Source: Chloroflexota bacterium
GTDB taxonomy: Bacteria > Chloroflexota > Anaerolineae > Anaerolineales > Villigracilaceae
Assembly: GCA_020217065.1 (NCBI GenBank)
Contig: JAIWOB010000059.1
Location: 1 to 12,817 of the forward strand
Length of the DNA: 12,817 nt
Direction of reading: 5' to 3'
Shown here: piece by piece, positions 7,372-12,817 of the stretch
Numbering within the stretch: the first letter of the stretch is position 1
Layout: every line of letters begins with the position of its first letter
The notes under the pieces: generated by a model
The model's database searches: none
Told to the model about the DNA's origin: nothing
The model's input: only the letters and a program-made list of their open reading frames with translations
Made by a program: the position numbers and the translations under genes

Positions 7372-7644
7372 TTATTCTCCCACGCCCTGGTCCGCAGTGC
7401 GCGTCTCACGCTTGAGAACGGTCTCAACCGCCCAGCGTTTTTCGCGCGACAGGGGACGGGTCTCGACAATGCGGACTTCGTCGCCAACCTGGCAGCCAAT
7501 CTCGTCATGCGCCTTGACGCGCTGACTCGAGTACACCACTTTTTTGTAAAGAGGGTGGCGATATTTTCGGGTAATTTCCACCACGACGGTCTTGGTCATT
7601 TTGTTGCTGGTGACCACGCCAGTCATACGACGACGATTGTTCAT
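7372..7644 (-). CDS. rpsQ: 30S ribosomal protein S17
   Basis: S17 is an OB-fold primary binder of 16S rRNA helix 11 region and is needed early in 30S assembly. The 90-residue product starts [24 protein letters not shown] and contains [20 protein letters not shown] with the family signature, then [18 protein letters not shown]. The tail TADQGVGE is slightly long. It overlaps the rpmC stop by 4 nt (ATGA); the Shine-Dalgarno GGAAGG is inside rpmC. Its last codons, GGA GAA before TAA, serve as the rplN ribosome binding site. Confidence 0.97.
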   Translation of the reverse strand: MNNRRRMTGVVTSNKMTKTVVVEITRKYRHPLYKKVVYSSQRVKAHDEIGCQVGDEVRIVETRPLSREKRWAVETVLKRETRTADQGVGE

Positions 7645-7859
7645 TTAGCACCTTCCAAAGCGGCGCGGTCCGATTCGCGCAAAATGGTCTCCATGCGCGC
7701 AATATTGCGGCGCAGGATGCGCAGGCGGCTGGTGTCGGTCAATTGACCTGTGACTTGTTGGAATCGCAGTTTCATCAATTCTTCACGCGAGTCCGAAATC
7801 TTCGCGCGAATCTCTTCCGCCGCAAGTTTACGGATGTCTTGCACTTTCATGGACTTCAT
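7641..7859 (-). CDS. rpmC: 50S ribosomal protein L29
   Basis: L29 is a small helical protein beside L23 at the exit tunnel. The product is two helices: [17 protein letters not shown], then [16 protein letters not shown] (the conserved region), then [17 protein letters not shown], 72 residues in total. ATG codons lie at 7865, 7859 and 7850. The first overlaps the rplP stop as ATGA but is only 3 nt from GGAGG (7869-7873). The second is 9 nt from it and is preferred; the third matches the shortest family members but is 18 nt away. The stop overlaps the rpsQ start as ATGA, so the rpmC-rpsQ pair is probably translationally coupled. Confidence 0.95.
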   Translation of the reverse strand: MKSMKVQDIRKLAAEEIRAKISDSREELMKLRFQQVTGQLTDTSRLRILRRNIARMETILRESDRAALEGAK

Positions 7860-7861
7860 TG

Positions 7862-8281
7862 TCATTCTCCTCCCGCGTGGCGTCCCACGACTTTGGTCTT
7901 GATGGAGAATTTATACATGGCGCTTCTTAGCGCCTCAACCGCCACGTCCGCCGGCAGTCCGCCCACTTCAAACATGATGCGTCCCAGTTTGACCGGCGCA
8001 ACGTAATATTCAACGTTTCCTTTGCCGGAACCCATGCGGGTTTCGGGCGGTTTATGGGTATAGGGTTTGTAAGGAAAAATGCGAATCCAAACCTTACCGC
8101 GGCGTTTCATTCCGCGCACGATAGTGCGGCGCGCGGCTTCAATCTGGCGGGCGGTAATCCAGCCCGGTTCCAACGCTTGCAGTCCATAGTCGCCAAAGGA
8201 GACTTCCGCTCCGCGAAACGCCTTTCCCGTCATGCGACCGCGCATCTGCTTGCGCCACTTTACACGTTTTGGCATCAACAT
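7862..8281 (-). CDS. rplP: 50S ribosomal protein L16
   Basis: L16 is a late-assembling 50S protein next to the A-site tRNA elbow. The product (139 residues from this start) begins [17 protein letters not shown] and has the signatures [31 protein letters not shown] and [16 protein letters not shown]. These match the family across its whole length, with a slightly different tail ending HAGGE. A GTG codon at 8290 also opens the frame. I rejected it because the Shine-Dalgarno GGAG (8290-8293) overlaps that codon, while it lies 8 nt before the ATG at 8281, the family's normal start. The last codons GGA GGA (Gly-Gly) double as the ribosome binding site of rpmC. Confidence 0.98.
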   Translation of the reverse strand: MLMPKRVKWRKQMRGRMTGKAFRGAEVSFGDYGLQALEPGWITARQIEAARRTIVRGMKRRGKVWIRIFPYKPYTHKPPETRMGSGKGNVEYYVAPVKLGRIMFEVGGLPADVAVEALRSAMYKFSIKTKVVGRHAGGE

Positions 8282-8310
8282 AGTTATCACTCCGTAAGTA
8301 GAGACTGGAC

Positions 8311-8371
8311 GAATAGAGAGTAGTTCGGGCGGTTTTCGCCTCCACTATGGTCCATTCATCTTTCTCTATTC
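8311..8371 (-). repeat. 9-bp inverted repeat spanning rpsC stop and spacer
   Basis: GAATAGAGA at 8311-8319 and its perfect reverse complement TCTCTATTC at 8363-8371 on the plus strand. The second arm covers the last rpsC codon and its TAG stop. The 43-nt interior contains a small GGCG/CGCC hairpin at 8328-8340 with 5-nt loop. There is no T-tract after either stem. It sits in the 84-nt rpsC-rplP spacer, which is long for this cluster, and AGTAGAGA-like words recur nearby (8297-8304, 8315-8323). It may be an RNA structure or the remains of a dispersed repeat; neither is shown. Confidence 0.5.
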
Positions 8372-9115
8372 ACTCACATACACGCCTTCCGTCGTTTCGA
8401 TTTTCTCTTCCGCTTCGGGCGCGGCTTCGCCCTTGTAAATCCATACCTTGATTCCCAGTTGACCGTAAGTGGTCAGCGCTTCGGCGGTGGCGAAATCGAG
8501 GTTGGCGCGCAGAGTCTGCAGCGGGACGCGCCCTTCGCGCAGCCATACGTCGCGCGACATTTCCGCGCCGCCCAAACGCCCGCCCACCATGATTTTGACG
8601 CCTTCAGCGCCCTGTTTCATGGCTTGCTGAATGGCGCGCTTCATGGCGCGGCGGTAGGCGATGCGGCGCTCAAGTTGGTCGGCAATGTTCGCGGCGACCA
8701 GGGTTGCGTCGGTATCGGGAGAAGTTATCTCCTTGATGTCGAGGTCCACTTTTTTGCCAATCAACGCTTCAAAGGCTTGGCGGATTTTCTTGACGCCTTC
8801 GCCTTTGCGTCCAATTAAGATGCCAGGTTTGGCGGTATGAATCGAGATACGAATCTTGCCCGGCGTGCGCTCCACATCCACCCGCGCAATACCTGCCTTG
8901 CCATCTTTGACGGCGTCGGGCAGTTGAGCGCGCAGTTCGCGCACTTTTTCATTCGCCGCCGCGCCGCCCTTGGAAAATTTCCCAAGCAACAGGGAACGGA
9001 TGGCGAAATCCTGGTGTAATTGCTGGCGATAGGCTGCGCCTTCGGCAAACCAGCGCCCGCCCCAGGGTTGATTAATTCCCAACCGAAAACCAACAGGATG
9101 TACTTTACGACCCAT
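8366..9115 (-). CDS. rpsC: 30S ribosomal protein S3, with N-terminal-domain insertion
   Basis: S3 forms part of the mRNA entry channel on the 30S head and contributes to its helicase action. The 249-residue product starts MGRKVHPVGFRLGI. It has the KH motif GILIGRKGEGV (about 98-108), then QLERRIAYRRAMKRA, GRLGGAEMSR and REGRVPLQTLRA, all typical. From memory of E. coli S3, the KH loop sits near residues 74-81 there, so this protein carries about 24 extra residues around positions 47-73 (Gly, Ala, Lys and Arg rich). The end is acidic (APEAEEKIETTEG) rather than the basic tail of E. coli. The start has TAAGGAG 7 nt upstream. The stop codon lies in one arm of a 9-bp inverted repeat that continues into the 84-nt spacer. 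Confidence 0.98.
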   Translation of the reverse strand: MGRKVHPVGFRLGINQPWGGRWFAEGAAYRQQLHQDFAIRSLLLGKFSKGGAAANEKVRELRAQLPDAVKDGKAGIARVDVERTPGKIRISIHTAKPGILIGRKGEGVKKIRQAFEALIGKKVDLDIKEITSPDTDATLVAANIADQLERRIAYRRAMKRAIQQAMKQGAEGVKIMVGGRLGGAEMSRDVWLREGRVPLQTLRANLDFATAEALTTYGQLGIKVWIYKGEAAPEAEEKIETTEGVYVSE

Positions 9116-9126
9116 AATATATCTCC

Positions 9127-9468
9127 TTACGCTCCGCGTTCGCGCAAAACCACAGTGACATGTGAACTGCGGCGTAAAATCGGCTTAAAACGACCGCGGG
9201 CTCCAAAACGGCGCCATTTGCGAGTCGGGGCTTCGTCCGCCGTGATTTTCGCAACATACAGGTCGTCGCGGCTGACGCCGAAATTTTCCTCGGCGTTCGC
9301 CACCGCTGAAACCAGCAGTTTCCGCACGGGCAGGGCGGCGCGCTTATTCGCGAAGCGCAGGATTTCCAAAGCGTCGTTTGCGCTTTTGCCGCGCACCAGG
9401 TCTATCACAGCGCGGACTTTTTGCGCGGAAAGGGAGAGATGGCGAAGTTTCGCTTGAATATCTTGCAT
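9127..9468 (-). CDS. rplV: 50S ribosomal protein L22
   Basis: L22 touches every domain of 23S rRNA, and its beta-hairpin lines the exit tunnel next to L4. The 113-residue product begins MQDIQAKLRHLSLSAQKVRAV and has DLVRGKSANDALEILRF. Its C-terminal signature is ADEAPTRKWRRFGARGRF, then ILRRSSHVTVVL. The hairpin tip has no obvious deletion of the type linked to macrolide resistance, judged only from length and motif. It follows rpsS with TAAGGAG 8 nt before ATG, and its own TAA forms TAAGGAG for rpsC. Confidence 0.98.
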   Translation of the reverse strand: MQDIQAKLRHLSLSAQKVRAVIDLVRGKSANDALEILRFANKRAALPVRKLLVSAVANAEENFGVSRDDLYVAKITADEAPTRKWRRFGARGRFKPILRRSSHVTVVLRERGA

Positions 9469-9480
9469 GGCTCACTCTCC

Positions 9481-9753
9481 TTATTTTGCCTTCTCGCTGG
9501 TCTGGTGACCGCGGAATGTGCGCGTGGGAGCGAATTCGCCCAAACGATGACCGACCATGTTTTCCGTGATGTAAATTGGCACATGGCGCCGCCCGTCGTG
9601 AACCGCGATGGTGTGACCGACCATCTGGGGAAAGATGACGGACGCGCGGCTCCAAGTGCGGACAACCTTCTTTTCGTTTTTCTGATTCATAGCCTCGATG
9701 CGTTTGAGGAGTTTCGCCTCGACAAAGGGGCCCTTTTTCAATGAACGTGACAT
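9481..9753 (-). CDS. rpsS: 30S ribosomal protein S19
   Basis: S19 forms a complex with S13 in the 30S head and contacts tRNA and the 50S subunit. The 90-residue product starts [12 protein letters not shown]. It carries [19 protein letters not shown] in the middle and the family signature [18 protein letters not shown] near residues 66-83. Length is typical. GAGG lies 9 nt before ATG. The TAA stop is part of TAAGGAG, the Shine-Dalgarno of rplV, 12 nt before that gene's start. Confidence 0.98.
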   Translation of the reverse strand: MSRSLKKGPFVEAKLLKRIEAMNQKNEKKVVRTWSRASVIFPQMVGHTIAVHDGRRHVPIYITENMVGHRLGEFAPTRTFRGHQTSEKAK

Positions 9754-9775
9754 ATCTTCGTACCTCGTCTAATTC

Positions 9776-10612
9776 TTAGCGGCTCGTCTTGCTGCGACGG
9801 CGCACGATGTACTGGTCGGTCTTCTTGTTGCGGCGAGTTTTCTTGCCCAAAGTGGGCTTGCCCCAAGGGCTCTTGGGACCCGGCAAACCGACCGGCTGGC
9901 GACCTTCACCGCCGCCGTGAGGATGGTCGCGCGGACTCATTGCAGTTCCGCGAACGGTCGGGCGGATACCCATGTGGCGTTTACGACCCGCCTTGCCCAG
10001 CTTGACGTTGCTATGGTCGAGGTTTCCAACTTGACCGATGGTCGCGTAGCAAACCTGATGAATGAGGCGCACTTCGCCGGAGGGCATTCGAATTTGAGCA
10101 AAGTCGCCTTCTTTGGCGAGAAGTTGCGCCGCGCCGCCAGCCGCGCGAACCATCTGCGCGCCTTTGCCAGCCTTCATCTCAATGTTGTGAATCATCGTGC
10201 CGACAGGAATGTTGCTGATGGGCAAAGCGTTGCCTGGGCGAATTTCGGCGTTCGGACCGGACATGACCGTGTCGCCAACCTTTAAATCAAGGGGCGAAAC
10301 GATATAGCGCTTTTCGCCGTCCGCGTAGTACAGTAACGCCAGACGCGCTGTGCGGTTGGGGTCGTATTCGATGGCTGCCACCTTCGCAGGGATTCCAAAC
10401 TTATCGCGTTTGAAATCCACAATGCGAATGAAGCGCCGCGCGCCGCCGCCGCGATGGCGAACGGTAACGCGCCCCTGAGCGTTACGCCCGCCGCGCGCTC
10501 GGCGAATGACCAGCAGGGAGCGCTCGGGGACTTTCTTGGTGATTTCTTCAAATGTATACCCGGTCATGTCGCGCATGCCCGGAGTAACGGGTTTGTATTT
10601 TTTAACTGCCAT
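9776..10612 (-). CDS. rplB: 50S ribosomal protein L2
   Basis: L2 is one of the largest and most conserved 50S proteins, needed for subunit association and for assembly of the peptidyl-transferase region. The 278-residue product starts [19 protein letters not shown] and contains the OB-fold RNA-binding part with [17 protein letters not shown] (about residues 54-70). The SH3-like part is followed by the conserved [13 protein letters not shown] motif at residues 225-237, which includes the histidine pair usually linked to activity. The C-terminus is basic ([10 protein letters not shown]). Length is standard. The start codon shares one base with the rplW stop (TAATG), and the Shine-Dalgarno AGGGG lies inside the rplW coding end. 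rpsS follows after 22 nt. Confidence 0.99.
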   Translation of the reverse strand: MAVKKYKPVTPGMRDMTGYTFEEITKKVPERSLLVIRRARGGRNAQGRVTVRHRGGGARRFIRIVDFKRDKFGIPAKVAAIEYDPNRTARLALLYYADGEKRYIVSPLDLKVGDTVMSGPNAEIRPGNALPISNIPVGTMIHNIEMKAGKGAQMVRAAGGAAQLLAKEGDFAQIRMPSGEVRLIHQVCYATIGQVGNLDHSNVKLGKAGRKRHMGIRPTVRGTAMSPRDHPHGGGEGRQPVGLPGPKSPWGKPTLGKKTRRNKKTDQYIVRRRSKTSR

Positions 10613-10917
10613 TATTGCACCCCTTCAAAGATATCGAGGGTTTTGCTTCCCGCAGCCAGGGTCACAACCGCTTTTTTATAGGAAGGACGGCGCACCAACA
10701 GGCGGCGGCTTCGGGCGCGGCGCCCGCGCTTGGCGGGGACGTTCAGAATGTTCACACGCTCTACGGTGACGTCGAAAAGGGTCTCCAGCGCATCTTTCAC
10801 CATGCTGCGGGTCGCCCCTTCAGCGACTTGAAAGGTATACTGTCCCATCTTGCTGGAACTGCGATTAGACTTTTCCGTCACCAAAGGGCGGATGAGGACA
10901 TCGTAAATCGTAATCAT
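10612..10917 (-). CDS. rplW: 50S ribosomal protein L23
   Basis: L23 sits at the mouth of the peptide exit tunnel and docks trigger factor and SRP. The product has 101 residues. It opens with [17 protein letters not shown] (the family's conserved PLVTEKS segment) and contains [19 protein letters not shown] and [15 protein letters not shown], the rRNA-binding loop, then a final short strand. It follows rplD after 9 nt, with the rplD stop embedded in TAGGAG 6 nt before ATG. The stop codon overlaps the rplB start as TAATG, which favours translational coupling of the two 23S-binding proteins. Confidence 0.97.
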   Translation of the reverse strand: MITIYDVLIRPLVTEKSNRSSSKMGQYTFQVAEGATRSMVKDALETLFDVTVERVNILNVPAKRGRRARSRRLLVRRPSYKKAVVTLAAGSKTLDIFEGVQ

Positions 10918-10926
10918 GTCTCTCTC

Positions 10927-11556
10927 CTATCTGAGGTGCGCCACAAGCGCGTCAATCGTCTTGAGCGGCAAGACGACTTTTTCAAATTGAAGCGCGTCGC
11001 GCACGTTTAAGTAACTCGCCAACAAGACCTTGACGCTCGCAATATTGCCGGCGGAACGCGCGACGTTATCGTAGTTCTGGTCTTTGGCGGGCATCAACAA
11101 TAAGGCGGTGGCGTCTCCAACCCATTTATTGAGCGTTTCAGCCATGATGCGGGTCTTGGGTTCCGCAATGTTGAAATCGTCCACCACAACAATGCCGGCT
11201 TCGGCGGCTTTGACGGACAAAACTGAACGAAGAGCCGCCTGGCGCATCTTCTTGGGCATGCGCTGTTCGTAACTGCGCGGATGCGGGGTGTGAATCCTGC
11301 CGCCGCCCACCCATTGAGCGGCGTTGGTTGAACCCTGGCGGGCGCGCCCTGTTCCTTTTTGTTTCCACGGCTTGCGACCGCCGCCGGCGACTTCGCCGCG
11401 AACTTTCGTCTCATGCGAGCCAAGTCGGGCGTTCGCAAGTTGGCGGGTGTATGCCTGATGCATCAAATCTACGTTAATGGGGGCTTCGAAAATGCTGGCT
11501 GGCAGCTCCAACTCGCGCACTTTTTCGCCTTTTAAATCAAGGACATCTACTTTCAT
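10927..11556 (-). CDS. rplD: 50S ribosomal protein L4
   Basis: L4 is an early 23S rRNA binder whose long loop lines the nascent-peptide exit tunnel. The 209-residue product has the N-terminal strand MKVDVLDLKGEKV and the tunnel loop rich in Gly, Lys and Arg (VAGGGRKPWKQKGTGRARQG, about residues 56-75). It then has the GGGRIHTPHPRSY stretch and a C-terminal Rossmann-like domain with VVVDDF near residue 122-127. All elements are intact and the length is typical. GGGAG lies 10 nt before ATG. The TAG stop is fused to the next gene's Shine-Dalgarno (TAGGAG). L4 controls its own operon in E. coli; whether it acts on the rpsJ-rplC spacer here is not visible from sequence. Confidence 0.98.
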   Translation of the reverse strand: MKVDVLDLKGEKVRELELPASIFEAPINVDLMHQAYTRQLANARLGSHETKVRGEVAGGGRKPWKQKGTGRARQGSTNAAQWVGGGRIHTPHPRSYEQRMPKKMRQAALRSVLSVKAAEAGIVVVDDFNIAEPKTRIMAETLNKWVGDATALLLMPAKDQNYDNVARSAGNIASVKVLLASYLNVRDALQFEKVVLPLKTIDALVAHLR

Positions 11557-11583
11557 GGTTATCTGGCTCCCGTTTCTACGCGC

Positions 11584-12216
11584 TTACTGTTTGCGCGACT
11601 CCTTAATCATGACAAGACCGCCTTTGCCGCCGGGAACTGCGCCATGGACGGCAAGCAGGTTGCGCTCTGGGTCCACCATGACGACTTTGATGTTCTGCGC
11701 GGTGACGCGGTCCACGCCCATGTGACCTGCCCCGCGCGAACCTTTGTAGACGCGCCCCGGCGTGGTGCCGGAGGAGCGCGAGCCGGGCGCGCGGTTGCGG
11801 TCTGACGTGCCGTGCGTGGCGTTCATGCCGTGAAAGTGATAGCGCTTGACGCCGCCGGCAAAGCCCTTGCCTTTGCTGACGCCAATCACATCCACGCGCT
11901 CGCCCACGGAAAAGGCGTCGCCAACCGTCACTTTGTCGCCGACTTTCAAACCATGGTCTTTGGAACGAAACTCGCGCAGGAAGCGCAGCGGGGCGAGTTC
12001 ATTGGCTTTGAGGTGACCCATTTCGCCGCCCGTCAGACGTTTGGGATGCACTTCGCCAAAGCCCAGTTGCACCGCCGAATACCCTTCTTTTTCGGGCGTG
12101 CGAATCTGGGTAACGTAACACGGCCCAGCCTCGATGAGCGTCACCGTATAGGCGACGCCTTGCTCATCGAAGATCTGGGTCATGCCAATCTTCTTGCCTA
12201 TCAGCCCTTTTAACAT
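11584..12216 (-). CDS. rplC: 50S ribosomal protein L3
   Basis: L3 binds 23S rRNA early in 50S assembly and sends a long loop toward the peptidyl-transferase centre. The 210-residue product starts [14 protein letters not shown], has the second N-terminal barrel strands (VTLIEAGPC), and carries the extended loop with [20 protein letters not shown] and TPGRVYKG around residues 127-160. It ends in the usual AVPGGKGG segment. Length matches the family. The ATG is preceded by AAAGGAG at 10 nt. L3 follows the long structured spacer after rpsJ and heads the closely packed remainder of the S10 cluster, with 27 nt to rplD. The loop segment equivalent to E. coli GQNQTPG (site of PrmB methylation) reads SSGTTPG, so that glutamine is absent, as in many phyla. 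Confidence 0.98.
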   Translation of the reverse strand: MLKGLIGKKIGMTQIFDEQGVAYTVTLIEAGPCYVTQIRTPEKEGYSAVQLGFGEVHPKRLTGGEMGHLKANELAPLRFLREFRSKDHGLKVGDKVTVGDAFSVGERVDVIGVSKGKGFAGGVKRYHFHGMNATHGTSDRNRAPGSRSSGTTPGRVYKGSRGAGHMGVDRVTAQNIKVVMVDPERNLLAVHGAVPGGKGGLVMIKESRKQ

Positions 12217-12405
12217 ACTCGATTTTCTCCTTTAGAAGATATTGACGAGACTGTCAGCCGGGGCGGCGGCTGCATCATCTCCGCGCGGCGCAGTCAGACA
12301 GGCTTGGGAGGCGAACTTCCATTTGCAGTCGCGCCCGAGCCGGCTCTTACGCCGTCTCTAACGTTATCGCAATTTGCGGATTCGCAAATCGCGCGTTATT
12401 CAAAT
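12217..12405 (-). promoter_or_regulatory. Structured spacer between rpsJ and rplC
   Basis: This 189-nt stretch is the longest gap in the window. Read on the minus strand, it begins 12 nt after the rpsJ stop with an 11-bp stem (12368-12378 with 12383-12393, one U.G pair, 4-nt loop). A 10-bp self-complementary GAGCCGGCTC follows at 12337-12346. Next comes a 6-bp CAGCCG/CGGCTG stem with 6-nt loop at 12255-12272, then the rplC Shine-Dalgarno AAAGGAG 10 nt before ATG. None of the stems is followed by a U-run, so they do not look like intrinsic terminators, and I see no convincing promoter. An RNA element for processing or autoregulation is an inference. In E. coli, S10-operon feedback works through L4 on a leader upstream of rpsJ, not here. 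Confidence 0.5.
12368..12393 (-). other. 11-bp RNA hairpin after rpsJ
   Basis: On the minus strand CGCGATTTGCG, loop AATC, CGCAAATTGCG. Ten Watson-Crick pairs and one G.U pair can form with a 4-nt loop. The stem starts 12 nt past the rpsJ stop codon. The following bases (ATAACG) contain no T-tract, which argues against a Rho-independent terminator. It could protect or mark the 3' end of a tuf-rpsJ message, but this is inference. Confidence 0.6.
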
Positions 12406-12714
12406 TTAGATTTTGATTTCGATATCAACGCCAGCGGGCAAATTCAAACGCATCAACATATCAATCGTCTTCGAATCCGGGTCCAACACGTCTATCAAAC
12501 GGTTGTGCGTGCGGATTTCGAAATGCTCGTGCGAGTCCTTGTCAATGAAGGTGGAGCGACGTATTGTAAAGCGTTCAATCTTACTTGGCAAGGGTACAGG
12601 ACCGACAACTTGGGCGCCGGTTCGTTCGGCGGTTTCGACAATCCGCTTCGCGGACTGGTCGAGAACGCGATGGTCATAGGCTTTAAGGCGGATACGGATT
12701 TTCTGCTTTGCCAT
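12406..12714 (-). CDS. rpsJ: 30S ribosomal protein S10
   Basis: S10 binds the head of the 30S subunit; in many bacteria it also works as NusE in transcription antitermination. The 102-residue product starts [15 protein letters not shown] and has the S10 signature GPVPLPSK near residues 38-45, then [13 protein letters not shown], all typical in order and length. Two ATG codons lie in tandem (12717 and 12714). I chose the second because it gives the family's normal MAKQKIR start and lies 7 nt after AGGTG, against 4 nt for the first. The spacing to tuf is about 10 nt. Downstream there is an unusually long structured spacer before rplC, so rpsJ may be more tied to tuf than to the rest of the S10 genes. 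Confidence 0.98.
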   Translation of the reverse strand: MAKQKIRIRLKAYDHRVLDQSAKRIVETAERTGAQVVGPVPLPSKIERFTIRRSTFIDKDSHEHFEIRTHNRLIDVLDPDSKTIDMLMRLNLPAGVDIEIKI

Positions 12715-12724
12715 CATCTCTCAC

Positions 12725-12817
12725 CTATTCGATAATCTTGGTGACGACGCCTGCGCCAACCGTCAGACCGCCTTCGCGAATGGCGAACTTCGAGCCTTGT
12801 TCCAGCGCCACAGGCAC
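12725..12817 (-). CDS. tuf: Elongation factor Tu, C-terminal end (partial)
   Basis: The last 30 codons and TAG stop of an open frame that runs off the window edge. The translation contains FAIREGG and ends GVVTKIIE, the usual C-terminal end of domain 3 of EF-Tu. EF-Tu is the GTPase that carries aminoacyl-tRNA to the ribosomal A site; its GTP-binding domain lies outside the window, so nothing can be said about it. The stop codon is only a few bases from rpsJ, and the TAG forms part of the rpsJ ribosome binding site (TAGGTGAG). This makes co-transcription with rpsJ very likely. Assignment is firm despite the short fragment, because this terminal motif is highly conserved in EF-Tu. Confidence 0.95.
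   Translation of the reverse strand: MPVALEQGSKFAIREGGLTVGAGVVTKIIE

Noticed and set aside
8282..8290. GTG at 8290 as the rplP start, three codons earlier
   Set aside because: The Shine-Dalgarno GGAG overlaps that codon but lies 8 nt before the ATG at 8281, which also gives the conserved MLMPKR start.
5895..11556. Many other frames of 60-130 codons on both strands
   Set aside because: All overlap a well-supported ribosomal gene in another frame, have no recognisable domain and lack Shine-Dalgarno support.
12275..12322. 15-codon frame MEVRLPSLSDCAARR upstream of rplC
   Set aside because: No ribosome binding site is seen before its ATG, and it ends in the spacer without reaching rplC.
12345..12373. 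Promoter TTGCGA-17-TAAGAG in the rpsJ-rplC spacer
   Set aside because: Only 4 of 6 and 3 of 6 matches, overlapping the hairpin; too weak to call in a GC-rich region.
12368..12393. Intrinsic terminator after rpsJ
   Set aside because: The 11-bp stem has a 4-nt loop but no T-run follows on the minus strand, and the reading continues into rplC without a new promoter.

Overview
The window is one uninterrupted stretch of the bacterial core ribosomal-protein cluster. Every recognisable gene lies on the minus strand, so transcription runs from high to low coordinates. The order is tuf (3' end only), rpsJ, rplC, rplD, rplW, rplB, rpsS, rplV, rpsC, rplP, rpmC, rpsQ, rplN, rplX, rplE, rpsN, rpsH, rplF, rplR, rpsE, rpmD, rplO, secY, adk, map, rpmJ and rpsM (5' end only). 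That is the end of the str cluster, all of S10, all of spc and the start of the alpha cluster. rpmJ (37 codons) is too short for a usual ORF length cut-off and was found by reading the strand directly. No mobile element, tRNA, CRISPR array or plus-strand gene is supported.

Organism: a free-living bacterium with moderately high GC, strong Shine-Dalgarno sites, zinc-type (C+) S14, L24 and L36, and tuf-rpsJ adjacency. I favour Chloroflexota, probably Anaerolineae, from the general look of SecY, L3 and S3. That is recognition from memory, not a search result, and it is only moderately sure. The archaea and the gamma-proteobacteria are excluded by gene content and order.

Layout: junctions are tight (overlap to about 27 nt), and several stop codons are fused to the next gene's Shine-Dalgarno. 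Three spacers stand out. The first, 12217-12405 (189 nt) between rpsJ and rplC, holds an 11-bp hairpin, a second GC-rich hairpin and a possible tiny ORF overlapping the rplC start. The second, 8282-8365 (84 nt) between rpsC and rplP, carries a 9-bp inverted repeat. The third, 328-423 (96 nt) between map and rpmJ, where infA usually lies, instead holds a good sigma-70-type promoter followed by a short hairpin.

The genes together build both ribosomal subunits. secY makes the membrane translocon, adk balances adenine nucleotides and map trims the N-terminal methionine from new proteins. I see no new multi-gene system here. The notable points are regulatory spacers and residue-level oddities: His where SecY usually has a key Arg, a half-lost zinc site in adenylate kinase, and a 24-residue insertion in S3.
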